Origin: Eretmocerus hayati
Taxonomy: Eukaryota; Arthropoda; Insecta; Hymenoptera; Aphelinidae
DNA length: 64,000 bases
Assembly: GCA_029851415.1 (NCBI GenBank)
Contig: CM056742.1
Coordinates: 88,216,748 to 88,280,747, forward strand
Direction: 5' to 3'
A model generated the notes under the pieces. That model had not been told where the DNA came from, made no database searches, and saw only the letters and a list, made by a program, of their open reading frames with translations. Of the stretch, positions 1 to 11,981 are shown in pieces. The position numbers were made by a program, and so were the translations under genes. Each line of letters opens with the position of its first letter. The stretch's first letter is position 1.

Positions 1-1021
1 CACTCGCAAGCCCTCAGAAAACTATCATCCTCGTATATCGTTTTTGATTGCGGATCAAATTTGTACAGACTTTTGACTGCTCTCAATTCCATGTTGAGCA
101 GACACAGTAGCTTTCAATGCCGAGATGTAAATAAACCTGGGTGATCAGAACGAAGAGTTACTAAATTACTAACCTCCATGACACCCCGAGTTACCAATGC
201 CCTTACCTGCCGGGGAAGCCCTTGCATTTTCAAATTTCGACGTTTTCAATCGATTATGCTGCAAAAGTGGATAATCCCAAAATAATCAGAGAAGTTAGCC
301 TGGAACTAAAATTTTGCGGGCTACACGATCCCGCAATTCAAACTTGATTTTCCTCAATATTTCGAAAAAAATTCTGCCGTTCGCATCGGAAAAAAAACCA
401 AATTCCAAATTTGGACCTGCCATCGGATAGTTCGGACCAAAAAATATGAAAATAAATTTCGTCCGAATTCGTACCTAGAACAGAAAAAAAACGTCAGGGG
501 GGTGGCTACCTTATCGTGGTCATATGATATAGAGGAAAATCTCTGTATACTCTTTCTATAGAGAGAATCAGTACATCAAAGAGGTTCGAGCCATAGAAGA
601 CATCAGCGTCCCTGGGTACCGCAGAATCCGGTTGAAAATCGCTCATCCTGTTTCGTTATTATTTCCACTGCAGTGGGATCAAAGCACACCCGGATGCGTT
701 TGAAACAGTTTTCGATGTAAAAAACTACGAGAAACCCGATGAGAATATCAAATTTGAATGAAATGTTGTACGAAAGGGTAGAAATCCAGTTTTCCTGGAA
801 AAATCCTTCTTTTGGAGGTTATTTTGAATTCTCCCGAGCTTGATAGTATTCATCAAGTTCATCTCATTTCACGTCGAAGTATGTGCTCCTCATTTTTTTG
901 CGGGGTCTAGAGCCCAAGAAGAATGAATCGAAACGGAGGAAGTATGATTCTTTCCGTAATTTTATGAACGAAAATAGTTTCCTTCACGCGGGAGACTCTA
1001 AGGACCTGGGGATTGTGCAAA
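1..1021. other. AT-rich DNA with no recognised gene
   Basis: No protein family, RNA gene or clear repeat boundary is recognised here. The only open stretch starting in this region (883-1284 plus) runs into the palindromic repeat to its right, and its translation resembles nothing I know. It is probably old intergenic or repeat DNA. Confidence 0.4.
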
Positions 1022-1813
1022 TGAGGAGAGGTCACATCTTGAATATGAATTCTTGCTCAGAAAGTCATGGGGGGGGGGCTGAAGATCTGAGTTCTCATGT
1101 ATTTTCTCCATCTAAAAACTATGATGCATTCGGTTTTCTGATGAAGAAAATTTGCGACCATATTCATTTCTTGGTATGCGTTCCCTTCGTCGGATCGCCG
1201 AATACATACGACATTCTGTTTGGAACCATAGACAGTACTCCTAAAAAAATTTACAGACCGATTTGTCAAATTCTGTGGGACTAGATACATTTTCTATGGT
1301 CAAAAATCGGAATTTTCTCAGTAAAATGCCTCAGAACTCAGAAAATATCGATTATTACGAGAAATTACAGGAATACTTTTTCGTTCAGATCGAAAAATTC
1401 CATCGGGATAGTCAACAAAAATTCCTAAATCGGACATATATATACATGATTATATAAGTTTTTGATGATATTTTTCCTCGATTGATATCATCATCTGTCC
1501 ACTATTCCAATGTAATTGTTTGATCTGAGTGAAAGAGTACTCCTGTCATTCTTTGAAATAATCGATATTTCCCGAATTCTCAGGTGTTTTGGCGAGAACA
1601 TTCAGATCCCTGACCGTAAAAAATGTATCTAGTCCCACAAAATTTGGAAGATCGGTCTATAAATGTTTGTGTACACTTCATGATAACGAACAGGATGTCG
1701 TATGGATTCGTCGATCCGACGAAGGGGACGAAAATCAGGGGATGGATTCGGTCGAAAATTTGCTTTTTCCAAAAAACCGACTGCACCATCGTTCTTGGAT
1801 CGACATGATACAT
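1022..1813. repeat. Foldback/palindromic repeat family A, copy 1 (left portion)
   Basis: The sequence around 1110-1400 reappears inverted at about 1530-1800. Both arms contain the same blocks (TTCGTCGGATCG, ACATTCTGTTTGG-type, CCACA.AATTTG and a TATCGATTATT core), so the unit is a palindrome centred near 1465. Its outer end is missing here because other elements split it: the remaining flank, an inverted match to about 1022-1100, is found at 16907-16985. A second copy of the family lies at about 59560-60430. It has no coding capacity; ORFs such as 1057-1290 minus and 1623-1808 plus are mirror images of the arms. It is a non-autonomous foldback or MITE-like element of unassigned superfamily. 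Confidence 0.6.
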
Positions 1814-2655
1814 TATGACGGTTAATTATCCCGTCTATTTATCTCGGAGAGCAGCGGCTAAGTGCGATGCCGCATACCTCTCGAGAAAGCGAGACTCTTG
1901 ATATAGGTTGGTCTGCTCCAGGCTGCGTCCTCCTCGTGGCATCCGGCCTCCTGTCGGCCGGTGCTCGTCGTGGATAGCGATAGCGCATTCAATTATGAGT
2001 GGTGACGACGACACGAGGAAACAATCATTAATTGATAACGCGGCCAAGTAATATAACAAAGGATGGATTTATTCGGACGTAAAGTTACAAGACGCATCCC
2101 GGCGTAAGCGCATCAGGTGATATATCCCGAGAGAGAGAGCCGCACAAATAGAGAGAGACATTTCGCCAGTACTTACAATTAGCGCTCGCTCGCTCGCTCA
2201 GCACGCCGCAAAAGGGATGGCTAGGAGGTCCGATCCAGGTCGGTGAAAACGCTCCCCGGGAGCCAGGTGGGTCACGCGTGGTCGGTTTGCCCAGGGGTCA
2301 CCGCTTGCTGATCAGGCAGGGTGGTCGACGGCGTCCTGGAGCACACGCGGCACGAGGGCTACATATAGCCAGAATTCGGAGCACGAGGTATCGCGTTTCA
2401 CGGCCGGAAACAGTCTGCTGCTCATGCGAGTATCGCTGGCAGCCAAAGATCGGAGCTGCCTTCTGATTGGGCGGCCATTATGTGGCGCGCGCGCATGTCT
2501 CTGTCTCTCTCTAATTTAAATGACTTACTGTGTGCCGACTCTCTCTCCTGCTGCACGATGCGTTGCACCTGTAACAATGAGCTATGTACATGTGTAATGA
2601 TATAATATATGATATTTATTGCCGAGGAGAGAGTGATGGGACTTTACCCGTCACA
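1814..2655 (-). repeat. 3' LTR of the Ty3/gypsy element
   Basis: This 842-bp LTR matches 11982-12823 at a constant offset of 10168. Read on the minus strand it begins TGTGACGGGTAAAG and ends CCGTCATA. The plus strand holds GAGAGAGAG and CGCTCGCTCGCTC tracts. Its boundary is set by where the two copies diverge and by the ACAT target duplication. Confidence 0.93.
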
Positions 2656-2671
2656 TACCCTCCCCCCAGAC
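2656..2671 (-). other. Polypurine tract of the Ty3/gypsy element
   Basis: Directly upstream of the 3' LTR on the minus strand the sequence is CTGGGGGGAGGGTA, a purine-rich tract abutting the LTR. In this family it is the RNase H-resistant primer for plus-strand DNA synthesis. The following 2672-3203 is 3' untranslated DNA with nothing recognised. Confidence 0.8.
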
Positions 2672-3203
2672 GCAGTAAGCCTAAGCGTACCGGCTCGAGA
2701 AAAATCTCTCTCTGAGGCAACTATAATCAGAAATAGAAGTAATGAAAAAATTGTTTATTGTATCAAAAGTACAGTGTGAGGTAAGAACCTCTGTCGAACC
2801 AGTCGACCAATCTTTCAAACTTAATGGCTTTGGCTGATTGCCTTATCAAGCGAATGCGCAATTAGCGACTTCTCATTAATCGAGGGAAAGAAAAATTCAC
2901 ATGATCAGTCACTTGGATCGGTTTTGATCACGAACTAAAGAAATATTACAGAAGTGATTGAAGCGTTAGCGCGTTGGCGCTATTAGACACTTGTAACGTG
3001 GTGAAACTTTGTTACCACCGACAGAAAAATATAAATTTGTACATAGTTTTTGTACATATGATTTGTAAATGAACTTGTAAATAATCATTGCAAATATTCA
3101 AAAAAAATGTAGATAAGTATTAGACGAAATGTATCAATAGAAAGATGGGAGGAAAAAGGGTTGCCACTTGCGTGGGCTCTCTCTGACAGCGATGACGCAG
3201 CGG

Positions 3204-4172
3204 TTAGCGCAATTGGAAATTTGGGTGGTTGGCCCGGTTTGGGCACTCGCGTCCCCGAGCGACTCCGCGTAGGCCGCATATGCAGCAGAATCGGAGTCTT
3301 GCCGGGTTGGCGCGTTGAGCTCGGTTCGGGTCAATGACACCCAATTGCTCTCTTTGTCTCTGCGTTTCGCTCAAAGCTCGTTGTAGTTGTTCGGCTTCCC
3401 TAGCCGTTCTGTTCCGAAATTCCTCCAGGTTCCTCCTTGCTTCCTCTTCTGCGCGGTTGACCTCCTCGCGCATCCTCCTCAAGTCTCTCTTCTTTTGTTC
3501 TCCAGCTTCCCGAGCCGCTCTTTCGTCTGCCACGCGAGTGATCAATCCTCCAGCCAACTGGCGTCCTCTGTGGCCGTATCTCTCCAGAAAATCGTCAAGA
3601 TTTTCAAAAGTCGAGTGGAATTCATCTCGGGCACGGATGTAAAGGGTCCGTGCCTCGAGGATTTCCGCTTTTAGGTTGTTCCATTCTTCTTCCATGGAGA
3701 GCGCGAGCGCAGGTGGTGCTGGTTGTGCTGGGGTCTCAACGATGTTTGCGAGAGCTAGAGGGGCACGAGGTTGGTTGACGGCATCGAGTTCGGGCAAAGA
3801 GGGATCTTGGTTCGTCCCAGAATTGTCTAGGGACACAATCACCCCCGCATTTATCTGCTCATCTAATCTCTCCTGGATACTGATGGGGTCGTTAAGCGCA
3901 GGCGCATTGTATGGCTTTCTGAGCTGTGGACGTGGATGTTCTCTTGGCAAAACTGGCACATCATTGGGACGTCCATTTCCTCCACTCAGTGCAAAGTCGG
4001 CGCCTAGTCGCATGAGGCGACTCAGATCGTCTTGTGACATTTCCCACACCGTGGGAATTATTCCCTGCATTGGCGCTCGAATCGTTGCACTGAGAGTCAG
4101 GCGGACTATGCCGTCTTCGCTTTCATCAGCTGCGACTTGCACGGTCGCTCTCAGGTCTGCCCGATTCTCCAT
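3204..4172 (-). CDS. Accessory coiled-coil ORF in env position of Ty3/gypsy element
   Basis: This 322-aa ORF lies 86 nt beyond the integrase stop, on the same strand. It has no signal peptide, no membrane segment and no fusion-peptide region, so it is not a recognisable envelope gene. The N-terminal ~75 residues are a compact region rich in charged and hydrophobic residues. The middle is proline- and asparagine-rich. Residues about 160-280 form a long Glu/Arg/Lys-rich segment with strong coiled-coil character (AREAGEQKKRDLRRMREEV and similar). The C terminus holds a Cys cluster (FCCICGLRGVARGREC) that could bind zinc. The ORF is uninterrupted although gag and pol each carry stops. I do not recognise the family; an RNA-binding or assembly partner is possible but unproven. 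Confidence 0.7.
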   Translation of the reverse strand: MENRADLRATVQVAADESEDGIVRLTLSATIRAPMQGIIPTVWEMSQDDLSRLMRLGADFALSGGNGRPNDVPVLPREHPRPQLRKPYNAPALNDPISIQERLDEQINAGVIVSLDNSGTNQDPSLPELDAVNQPRAPLALANIVETPAQPAPPALALSMEEEWNNLKAEILEARTLYIRARDEFHSTFENLDDFLERYGHRGRQLAGGLITRVADERAAREAGEQKKRDLRRMREEVNRAEEEARRNLEEFRNRTAREAEQLQRALSETQRQREQLGVIDPNRAQRANPARLRFCCICGLRGVARGRECPNRANHPNFQLR

Positions 4173-4258
4173 CTTGTATCCTGTCGAAGTGAGGTTAGAT
4201 GTTAAGATGGTGTGAGTGATGAGAGGTTAATATGTTAAAACATATAAATGATTGATCG

Positions 4259-5725
4259 TTAATGAGAGGGTGAAATGATTTTTCCGGACCGAGTTTTCCG
4301 AGGTGGAGTCTCGTCCGATGGTATTTGCAGCGATGGCGCATTCTTCGAACCTTTAGGCCACCCGCGGCGTTTTACGGTGTTTGAATCGGTGTGCTGATCG
4401 GTCTCCGCGCGTTGGTCGTTCGTTTCCGGTGTATTTTCCGTTTCTTGATCATTTTTCGCATACGACGGATCATTCGCAGGTTGTTCGCTTTCCGCGTCAG
4501 ACGTACTTTGCGGAACGGTCGCAGTGTTCGGATCGCGTGCTGACGGTGCTCCGGTATTCACGGTTATACGCGTTTTCCGGGGTCTGCCCCGCGGTTTCGC
4601 TCGCAATCGCGTTTGCGCATTATTCACAATTTCATCGTTGGACTCGTCTGGTCGAAGCTCGAGGTCGTTCTGCCGTGCAGTCGTCACGCCCTCGTCTTCT
4701 TCAGAAACAGCCTCACTCTCGTCTTCTTGAGAAACAGCATCCGTCCGGTCCGGTTCCTCCTCGTTTGAGAAAAATGGCTTAAGATCGCATACTGGGAATG
4801 TTCCGAGTGAGACATTGTCGTCGTCAACTACCTCGTATACATTCTCACCCAGTTTTGCTGAGATCTTGCCAGGTCCTCGGTATTTTGGTGCAAGTTTAGC
4901 GGAAATGCCTTTGACTGCAGACGACAAAATGCGATTGCGCATCCAAACTTTTTCGCCAACGGCATACTGCACGTCACGGCGGTGAGCGTTATAATATTTG
5001 CTCTGACGTTCTTGCGCTTTAGCTGAGTTGTCTGCTGCAATTTCACGCAACTTACTTAGATTTTCCATATGGTTTTCCCATGTTCCAAGCTCTTCGGCCT
5101 CTGTGGCTTCTGCAGCTGCCACATCCTCCTGTCTACGAAATGTATGTGGAGGTGTGGGGTTCCTTCCTAGGTTTAGGAACGCTGGAGATATTTTTGTCGA
5201 TTCTTGGGTGGCTGTGTTTATTGCAAACATCAGCTCAGGTAATTTTTCATCCCACGTGTTGTGGTTTTCAGTCACGAATGCTGTTATCCTAGCGCGAAGC
5301 GTACGGTTCTTATTTTCCGTCGGATTAGCTTGCGGATGATAAGCTGGACTAAATGATTGTTTGACGCCATTTTCTGTCAAGAACGTCTCAAGTTCTTTGT
5401 TCTTGAACTCCTTGCCATTATCCGCATGGAAAATCTCTGGCGTACCGAAGCGCATAAAAATTCGCTCCTTGAGTTCCTTGATGACAGTTTTTGCGTCAGC
5501 GCGTCTCGTTGCTACGATCTCTACCCAACGTGTAAAGAGATCTACGAAAACGATGATATGTTTGTTGCCCTGGACCGTGCGGACGTATGGGCCCATACAA
5601 TCCGCAGCTACCATTGACCAAGGTTCCTTTGCTTGTCGTTTACCCATGAGTCCCGCTGGAGGTAGTTGCTGCACTTTTACTTGTTGACAGATGGAACAGC
5701 CTTTTACAAAGTTCGCGACATCCTT
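4259..5725 (-). pseudogene. pol: Pol C-terminal part: integrase with GPY/F module and AT-hook-like tail
   Basis: This is the same reading frame as the RT segment, separated from it by an in-frame TAA at 5726-5728 that falls inside the integrase HHCC zinc-binding region: the His pair lies upstream and CSICQQ just downstream. The DDE core is visible as VAADCMGP, HADNGKEF and YHPQANPTENKN. A GPY/F-like module follows (KYRGPGKISAKLGENVYEV). The tail of roughly 190 residues is acidic and contains two AT-hook-like motifs, KPRGRPRKTR and KRRGWPKGSK. No chromodomain is seen. The enzyme would insert the cDNA into chromosomes. The stop must prevent a full Pol unless it is read through. Confidence 0.88.
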
Positions 5726-8044
5726 TTATAGGCTGGGCCAAAAGTAATAGCGTGCGATGCGATCTACTGTTTTGGTGTGGCCGAAATGGCCAGCCGTTGC
5801 TTCGCAGTGTCCTTCAGTCATGACTTGTGCCCTTTGTTCTCTGGCCAGAACGAGTTTCCAGGCGTCGTCGTCTGAGACGAGATCTTCTAGTATGCGATTT
5901 GGCCGCCAGATGTATAATCGACCCCCCGTGATCTTCATATGTGGGTAATCCTCAGGATTTTCTGAGACTGCTTGATACGTTTTCAAGTACCACGCATCTT
6001 GCGTCTCTGGCACCAATGGTTGCACAGCAGCTAACCCCTCCTCTGTTTCATCTTCATACATGCGAGATAAACAATCGGGTACGACATTAAGCTTGCCTTT
6101 GCGGTATTCTATGTCGAACGAGTACGATTGTAGTTCGAGAGCCCACCTTGCTAGACGTCCTGTCGGATTCTTCAAGTTGCATAACCACATTAGACAACTA
6201 TGGTCGGTTATCACTTTGAAATGGTATCCTTCGACATAACAGCGCCATTTGCGGATCGCCCATAGAACTGCAAGGCCCTCACGTTCGCTGACAGAGTAGT
6301 TTGCCTCTGCTCGTGTGAGTAGACGACTAGCGAAGCAAATAACTCTTTCTTCGTCGTCAATCGTCTGTGTAAGCACTGCACCCAGGCCGGTGTTTGAAGC
6401 ATCGGTCTGGATACAGAACTGATGTTCAAGTTCAAATGAAGGTTGGGCTAAAACCGGAGCTGTTGCGACTAGCGCTTTGATCCTATCAAAGGACTCTTGT
6501 TGCTCGGTGCCCCATACGTACTCCACGTTTTTCTTTGTGAGCCTTGTAAGAGGTTCAGCAATAGTTGCAAAGTCTTTCAAAAATTTTCTGTACCACGAGG
6601 CCATGCCTAAAAAGCTCTGCAATTTTTTGATCTTTTTTGGTACTGGAAAATCCATGATTGGTAAAATTCTGGAGGGATCTGGACGGCAACCGTCTTGATT
6701 TACTAACAATCCCAAAAATCTAACCTCCTTTGCGCACCAAACGCTTTTCTCACGATTAACGGTGAGGTTAGCTTCGTTCAGGCGATTGAGGAATTTTTCC
6801 AGAACTTCGATGTGTTTTTCAAAGGTTTCGGTCACAATCAGTGAGTCATCTAAATATGTAACTACCCATTCCGATAATTCTGGCGTAATGACCATGTCGG
6901 CAAGTTGTTGGCAGGTAGATGGCGCTCCTGAGAGCCCGAAGGGTGTTACCACAAATTCGAATAGCCCTAGATTTTGAACTACGAACGCGGTCATAGGAAT
7001 AGACTCCTCTTCTAGCTCTATTTGCAAAAACGCTTTGCTTAAGTCTATGACTGAGATATATTTTGCATTGCGTAGTTTTCGCATTATCACGTCCATAAAA
7101 CGTTGAGGGTAAGCGCACAGCTTTGACTTTTTATTCAACTTGCGGTAGTCGACGCACATGCGATATGTCCCGTCTGGTTTTAAAACCATGACCACAGGAC
7201 TCGACCATTGAGACTTGGATCTCCGGATGATCCCTTGTTCTAACCACTCGTTGACTTGCTTATGCATTATTGCTTCAAGTTTCTTGGATACTGGATAATA
7301 CTTTTGTTTAATCGGCGTGTTATCTGTGAGCTCGATTTTATGCTTAATCCATTTGGTACGACCAAGTTTACCATCATTGGCCGGAAGCGTCCTATCCAAC
7401 ATTCGCTGCAGCTTGTCTCTCTGAGCTTCTGCAAGATGTGCCAATCCAGCAGAGGATACAGGCGTTTCATTGCATGTCATTGAAGCCAGTTCGACTGGAA
7501 GGAGTTCCGCTCGTCCCTCAAGGCGAAGCATATTTTCGCGCGGTAATAATTGCGCATCAAGAGCTCGTATGAGATCTCCACCAATAAGCAGGTCGGCATC
7601 TGCCTCTCTCAGCACGATGGCCCATACTGTTCTGGTTATTCCTCCTATAGTAAAAGGAAGTTCAACTTCACCAAGTATAGGTGTACAATTCCCATCTGCG
7701 AGTCTGGCGCCTGGACCATAATAAGGTTCAATTTATTGGCCTAGAGCTGTCGCTATTTGAAGACCAACTGGGCCAAGAGCTGTTCTTGAAGCACCCGGAT
7801 CGAACAGTGCGCGAACGCTAAACTTGTCGATTTCCACGTCCACCCACCAACGAGGGAAATGGTCCGGTTTATTTTCAATGCTCCCAATATAATGCGTTTC
7901 CCCGCAATCTTCGCAGAAAATTGGAGAAAATTCACTGGTGGACGCAATATCGGGAGAAGGTGGTCGCCCCGGGCAGGTCTCGTGCTCCTGGCTGGGGACA
8001 GCAGCGACCTCATCTACTTGTCCCCCTCCGCTTTTCCCGAACAC
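5726..8044 (-). pseudogene. pol: Pol N-terminal part: protease, reverse transcriptase, RNase H
   Basis: The frame overlaps the end of gag by about 30 nt and is offset -1 from it. The retropepsin active-site region reads ALFDPGASRTAL, with Pro where DTGA or DSGA is usual. An in-frame TAA (7733-7735) cuts the protease soon after the active site, and the same frame reopens at once. RT motifs include VVMVLKPDGTYRMCVDYRKL, FVVTPFGLSGAPS and YLDDSLIV (catalytic YxDD). RNase H follows (CIQTDASNTGLGAVL, then TDHSCL). The segment ends at TAA 5726-5728 inside the integrase zinc region. It is a Ty3/gypsy Pol, clearly recognisable, disabled by nonsense codons despite young LTRs. Confidence 0.92.
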
Positions 8045-10407
8045 TCAGGACAAGTGGGTCTGATATGACCTGGCCAACCGCAGCCATAACACTGCATATT
8101 TTCTTTTGGGCCTGGTTCTTTGTTGGCATTATGCTTGCTGACCACTTTGTCAGACTTGTCTTCGCCCGCCTGGGCAGGATCCTTCTTCTTCTTCTTGCTT
8201 CTCCTCCAATTCTTCTTCGCCTCTTGATCGGCAGCAGGTTTCTCGGATGAGTTGGTCGAAGTTGAATTGGGTGCACCAGGCTTAGCAGCTGCCCCAGAGT
8301 TTAAATTTGCATTTTTTAACGCGTTTGCAATCGCTTTATTGATAATAGACTCGAGATTGGGCGTTGGCGCAGCAGCAGCCGGAGCCTGTGAAGCTGTGGT
8401 CAATTTGGACGTAGCTTCCACGAGTCTGCTTAAAACAGTGGTTAGTTCGCTGGGCGAAGTGTCGCTCAACGCCGCCAGGTTCGATTTATTTTGTTTGGTC
8501 TCTGCCCTTGCGCTATGACACGCTACTTCTGGAAGCAGAGCCATTTCTGGTGGTGGCGGTGGCTTGTAGTTTTTCTCGGACCACAAAAGAGCTTCTGCTT
8601 CTCTCGCAAGTTCGAGGAGAGAATCAATGTCCGATACTTCTTGCCTACGCACCAGTTTTCTTAGTTAAGGGATCATATTCCTGTAGAGGAGATCCAATTG
8701 TTCCTCTTCTCCCCAAGGTCTATCAAATCTGCCCAGAATTGTGAGCAGGCTGAAGATATAATCCCTAACAGGTTCTACTTTTCCTTGGGTACGCGTCTGC
8801 GCTTCCACCACCAATTTGTGTTGGAAGTTGCGGTCTACGCCGTACGTGCGACGAGCGCTCGCGCAAAAATCGTCCCAGGTTGTCCATTTTTTCCGAGCTT
8901 GACGGCACCAAATTAGTGCTGCGCCAGTCATGAGCTCTGTCATACCGTTGAGTAAATCTTCATCATCAATGTGTGCCAAAGCACGGCATTCTTCTACTCG
9001 TTGGATGAATTCTTCAATACTTATTGATTTTTCCCCGCCTGTGAAATTTATTTTCCAAGCTCGAACAATTTTTCCGACATCCTGCTTATTATAACTCGAA
9101 TTAGCAGGCCTCTGTGATTTGGATGTCGAGATAGTCTCTGATGACACCCTCCCCCCGGGCGCGGTATTCGCAACCACAGGGTCATTACGAAAAACATTGT
9201 TATTTGGGGAGCTCATGCCTCCAAGATCTTGAGCAATGTTGTTTGGAATTTGTTCTGTTGAGCTCATTGGTCCACTCCCAGGTATTCTTCCAAAGGAAGG
9301 TGTAAAGCTAGGTGTGTGTGCGTTCAGCGCTGATCTTCCAAAGCTTAGTGGGTTCGGAAAGCATTGCGATACCGCAGTCGTGAAATCGCTCACATTGTAA
9401 TTATTATCGTTATGGATATGTCTTACGTTGTGATAACCGCCGAAAGTTACTCTTGAAGTGCCTTGATATGTCGAGGATTGTAGAGAACCAGGCGTGAAGA
9501 TTTGTGACTGCGTGACTTGGGTTGCTTGGGCTTGGGTCACCTCGTCTAAGGCCCTTTCGACTTGTACCAACAAGTCACGTGGTACTCGGTACTGCTTACC
9601 AGCACTATCTTGCACAACTGCCATACCCCTTGAACCTGCAGAGTTGTTATATAGAAGCGAATCGCCTTGAGTTGCAGTAACAGTTGTTGTAGTCATGGTG
9701 TCATCACCTATTGTTATTTGGTATTGCCCACGAACTGTTACTTTTGATGGTACGATCCCTCTATCTATTTGTTCTTGGGTCAACAGCGAAATTCCGGATG
9801 ACGAAAACGAAGGCATGGGATTCCATGTAGATGTTGATAGATCAGCTGTTGTTATAGTTTGAGTGGATGACGTTTGAGGTACGGATATTTGCGGTGGCGC
9901 TAGATTTTGCAGGGTGACCGGTGGAACCCTAAACGTGATCCCTGTACCACGACCGGTGCCCGTGGCGCTGCTTGTATTTACCCCCAAATTCCTACTCGAA
10001 GCGTCTTCAGTCGTTTGCATTCCAGGGACGACTTGGTGTGAGCTATTTGCCAACGGCATACCCAATAGAGATGTATCCGTTTCTTCATGTGGCGTGTGCG
10101 CACGCGATACGATGATTCGGCGGTGTTCTTCAGTCACTCCAATTTCAGCCAAAATTGTCTCGAGCTTCACTTCTCGACGAGTCTTCAGTTCGTTATCTTC
10201 GATCTCTTCATCGATCCGCTCAAAATCACCCTCCCTGTACTCGCCGCGTAATCTAGAGGCAAGTCTATCGAGTTTTTCAAAATATGTACCAGTTTTCTTT
10301 AATTCAAGATCTTCTAAAATAGGTAGTAATTCTGCTTGCCGTTTCGTGTCGAGCCACTCATGAACTTGTGACTCAAGATCTTGCAAAAAGTCTGCGTAAG
10401 CCGCCAT
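8014..10407 (-). pseudogene. gag: Gag polyprotein with one in-frame stop
   Basis: The start at 10407 (MAAYADFLQDLE) is preferred to the Met 13 codons upstream because a structured acidic helical region begins there. The N-terminal half is helical then Ser/Thr/Gln-rich. The capsid-like retrotransposon-gag region lies near residues 450-580 (AWKINFTGGEKSISIEEFI, then WTTWDDFCASARRTYG). A TAA at 8665-8667 stops translation at the end of the capsid region, and the same frame continues to 8014. That downstream part has an Ala/Pro-rich linker, a Lys/Arg-rich patch and one CCHC zinc knuckle (CYGCGWPGHIRPTC). Without readthrough the nucleocapsid and all of Pol are lost. Confidence 0.88.
8032..8038 (-). 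promoter_or_regulatory. -1 ribosomal frameshift slippery heptamer (gag-pol)
   Basis: On the minus strand the gag frame reads G GGA AAA immediately before the gag TAG (8014-8016). GGGAAAA fits the X XXY YYZ rule. A shift of -1 at this point enters the open pol frame exactly, giving GKSGGGQVDE. No stimulatory structure was verified. Confidence 0.72.
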
Positions 10408-11967
10408 TTTACAAAGTAAATAAATCAATTCCTCACTAATATTCACTAACGCGGAGCAGCAAAATGCATCTGCTCACTTTGGCCAAAATTTTATGAAAGT
10501 GCTGTCACATGGCACAAGAAGTTTCCATTTAATGTACAATCTGGATATGCATACAAGCGCTGCTCTCAGTTCCGCGTTTCATTCGTTCGAAATTAAAATT
10601 TTCATCCAAAGAAATTCAAGAATTAATTCTGTGAAAATTTCCGAGAAATTTCAAAATTTCAGAATTACTAGAAAAATTCAGCAAAATTTACTCAAAAGTG
10701 AGCTGAGAGAGCCTACATCTATTTAATTTTGGCTAAAGTGTGCGTCATTTACTTAAATTAGCGCAAAAATTACGAGGGAATATTTTATTCGGAGTTGTAA
10801 CGCGACCTAGCTAACTTACAAGATAGTCTGTTGCACTAGCAGACGACGTAGGTTTAATCCAAAATTTTCCCTATGAAAGAAAATCAAAGAGCGCAGTGCG
10901 CATGACCTGGTACAATTTTTACCTGAAACCCGAATCGCAACTCTAAAAATTCAAAATGCGAGTACAGGACGCATAAACATCCAACATTCCAACACACCAT
11001 CACTCTGCACGCTGATCATACTTTACAGTAAATAATTTTGCAGATTACTACAAAAATTTCAAGTTTCTGCATTTTGCAGTGATTTATAAAATTCCAGTTT
11101 GAAAAGTGCAATTTTAGAACTAAACGCAAGATTTCAACTCCATTTCGCATCATTTTCGCAAAATTATTACTAAATCGCGGTACTAATGCGAATGCGCTGC
11201 AAGATTTGGCGATCTGTAGCGTGAATCGATTTTTTCTCGATTTTACAAAATTTAATCAAATAATTTTTACCATGACTCCAGAAATTTCCACGAATTTTCC
11301 GGTTTTTCCGCACTGGAAAGCTGCTATGCATTAGCAGATGCACGTAAAACACGAGAGAAAAATTTCCAGCAAAACCGCAACATTATAAAAGCCACAGAGT
11401 CACTGTATCTTGCTCTGCATCCGGAGACTCGGATGCCCTATAGTCGTTGTATATCTATATACACTCATACCGACACACTATAGCATTCCGCACACTCGCG
11501 TCGACGCAATTTTCAAACTTCAAGATTTTTTGATTTGATATTCTGCTCGCCTGCAGATATAATATCCACGCATACGAGCGTGATACGGGCTGCCTGTAAT
11601 TAATAAGCAGCACCAGCGTGAAAGGGGCTTGCAGCCATTACAGCTGATTCAAGCGCGATCGATAATTAGATATATGTATATCGCGTCACTTCCACGATGA
11701 ATTCAAATCGATCATCTAACCGATGAATAATCACGCGATCAGCACACCTGCGTTGTCGCATCACTCGCGTCGCTATACGTAATGTCCCGGTATACGCACA
11801 CCAATGCAGTGTATATACGTATATATCACCGCTTTCCCGCTTGAAGCAGCAGAGAAATTTCGATGGCGCGCGATTTTATTAGCCGGCGACGGCGACGGTG
11901 ATGATCCGCGCACTAGGTTCATAGCACTCGCGAACGCGCAATTATTTGTCCAGCTAGTGGATTTTTT
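10408..11967 (-). other. Long untranslated leader of the Ty3/gypsy element
   Basis: About 1.56 kb lies between the PBS and gag. It is AT-rich, with no ORF of interest on the element's strand. Packaging signals or an IRES could lie here, but nothing in the sequence identifies them. Confidence 0.6.
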
Positions 11968-11979
11968 CGTTGGGCGCCA
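11968..11979 (-). other. Primer binding site, tRNA-Lys type
   Basis: Two bases inside the 5' LTR the minus strand reads TGGCGCCCAACG, complementary to a tRNA 3' end of the form CGTTGGGCGCCA, as in insect tRNA-Lys(CTT). It primes minus-strand cDNA synthesis. Confidence 0.78.
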
Positions 11980-11981
11980 TT

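Noticed and set aside
3204..4172. Envelope gene of an errantivirus-like element
   Set aside because: Position fits env, but there is no signal peptide, furin-like site, fusion peptide or transmembrane anchor.
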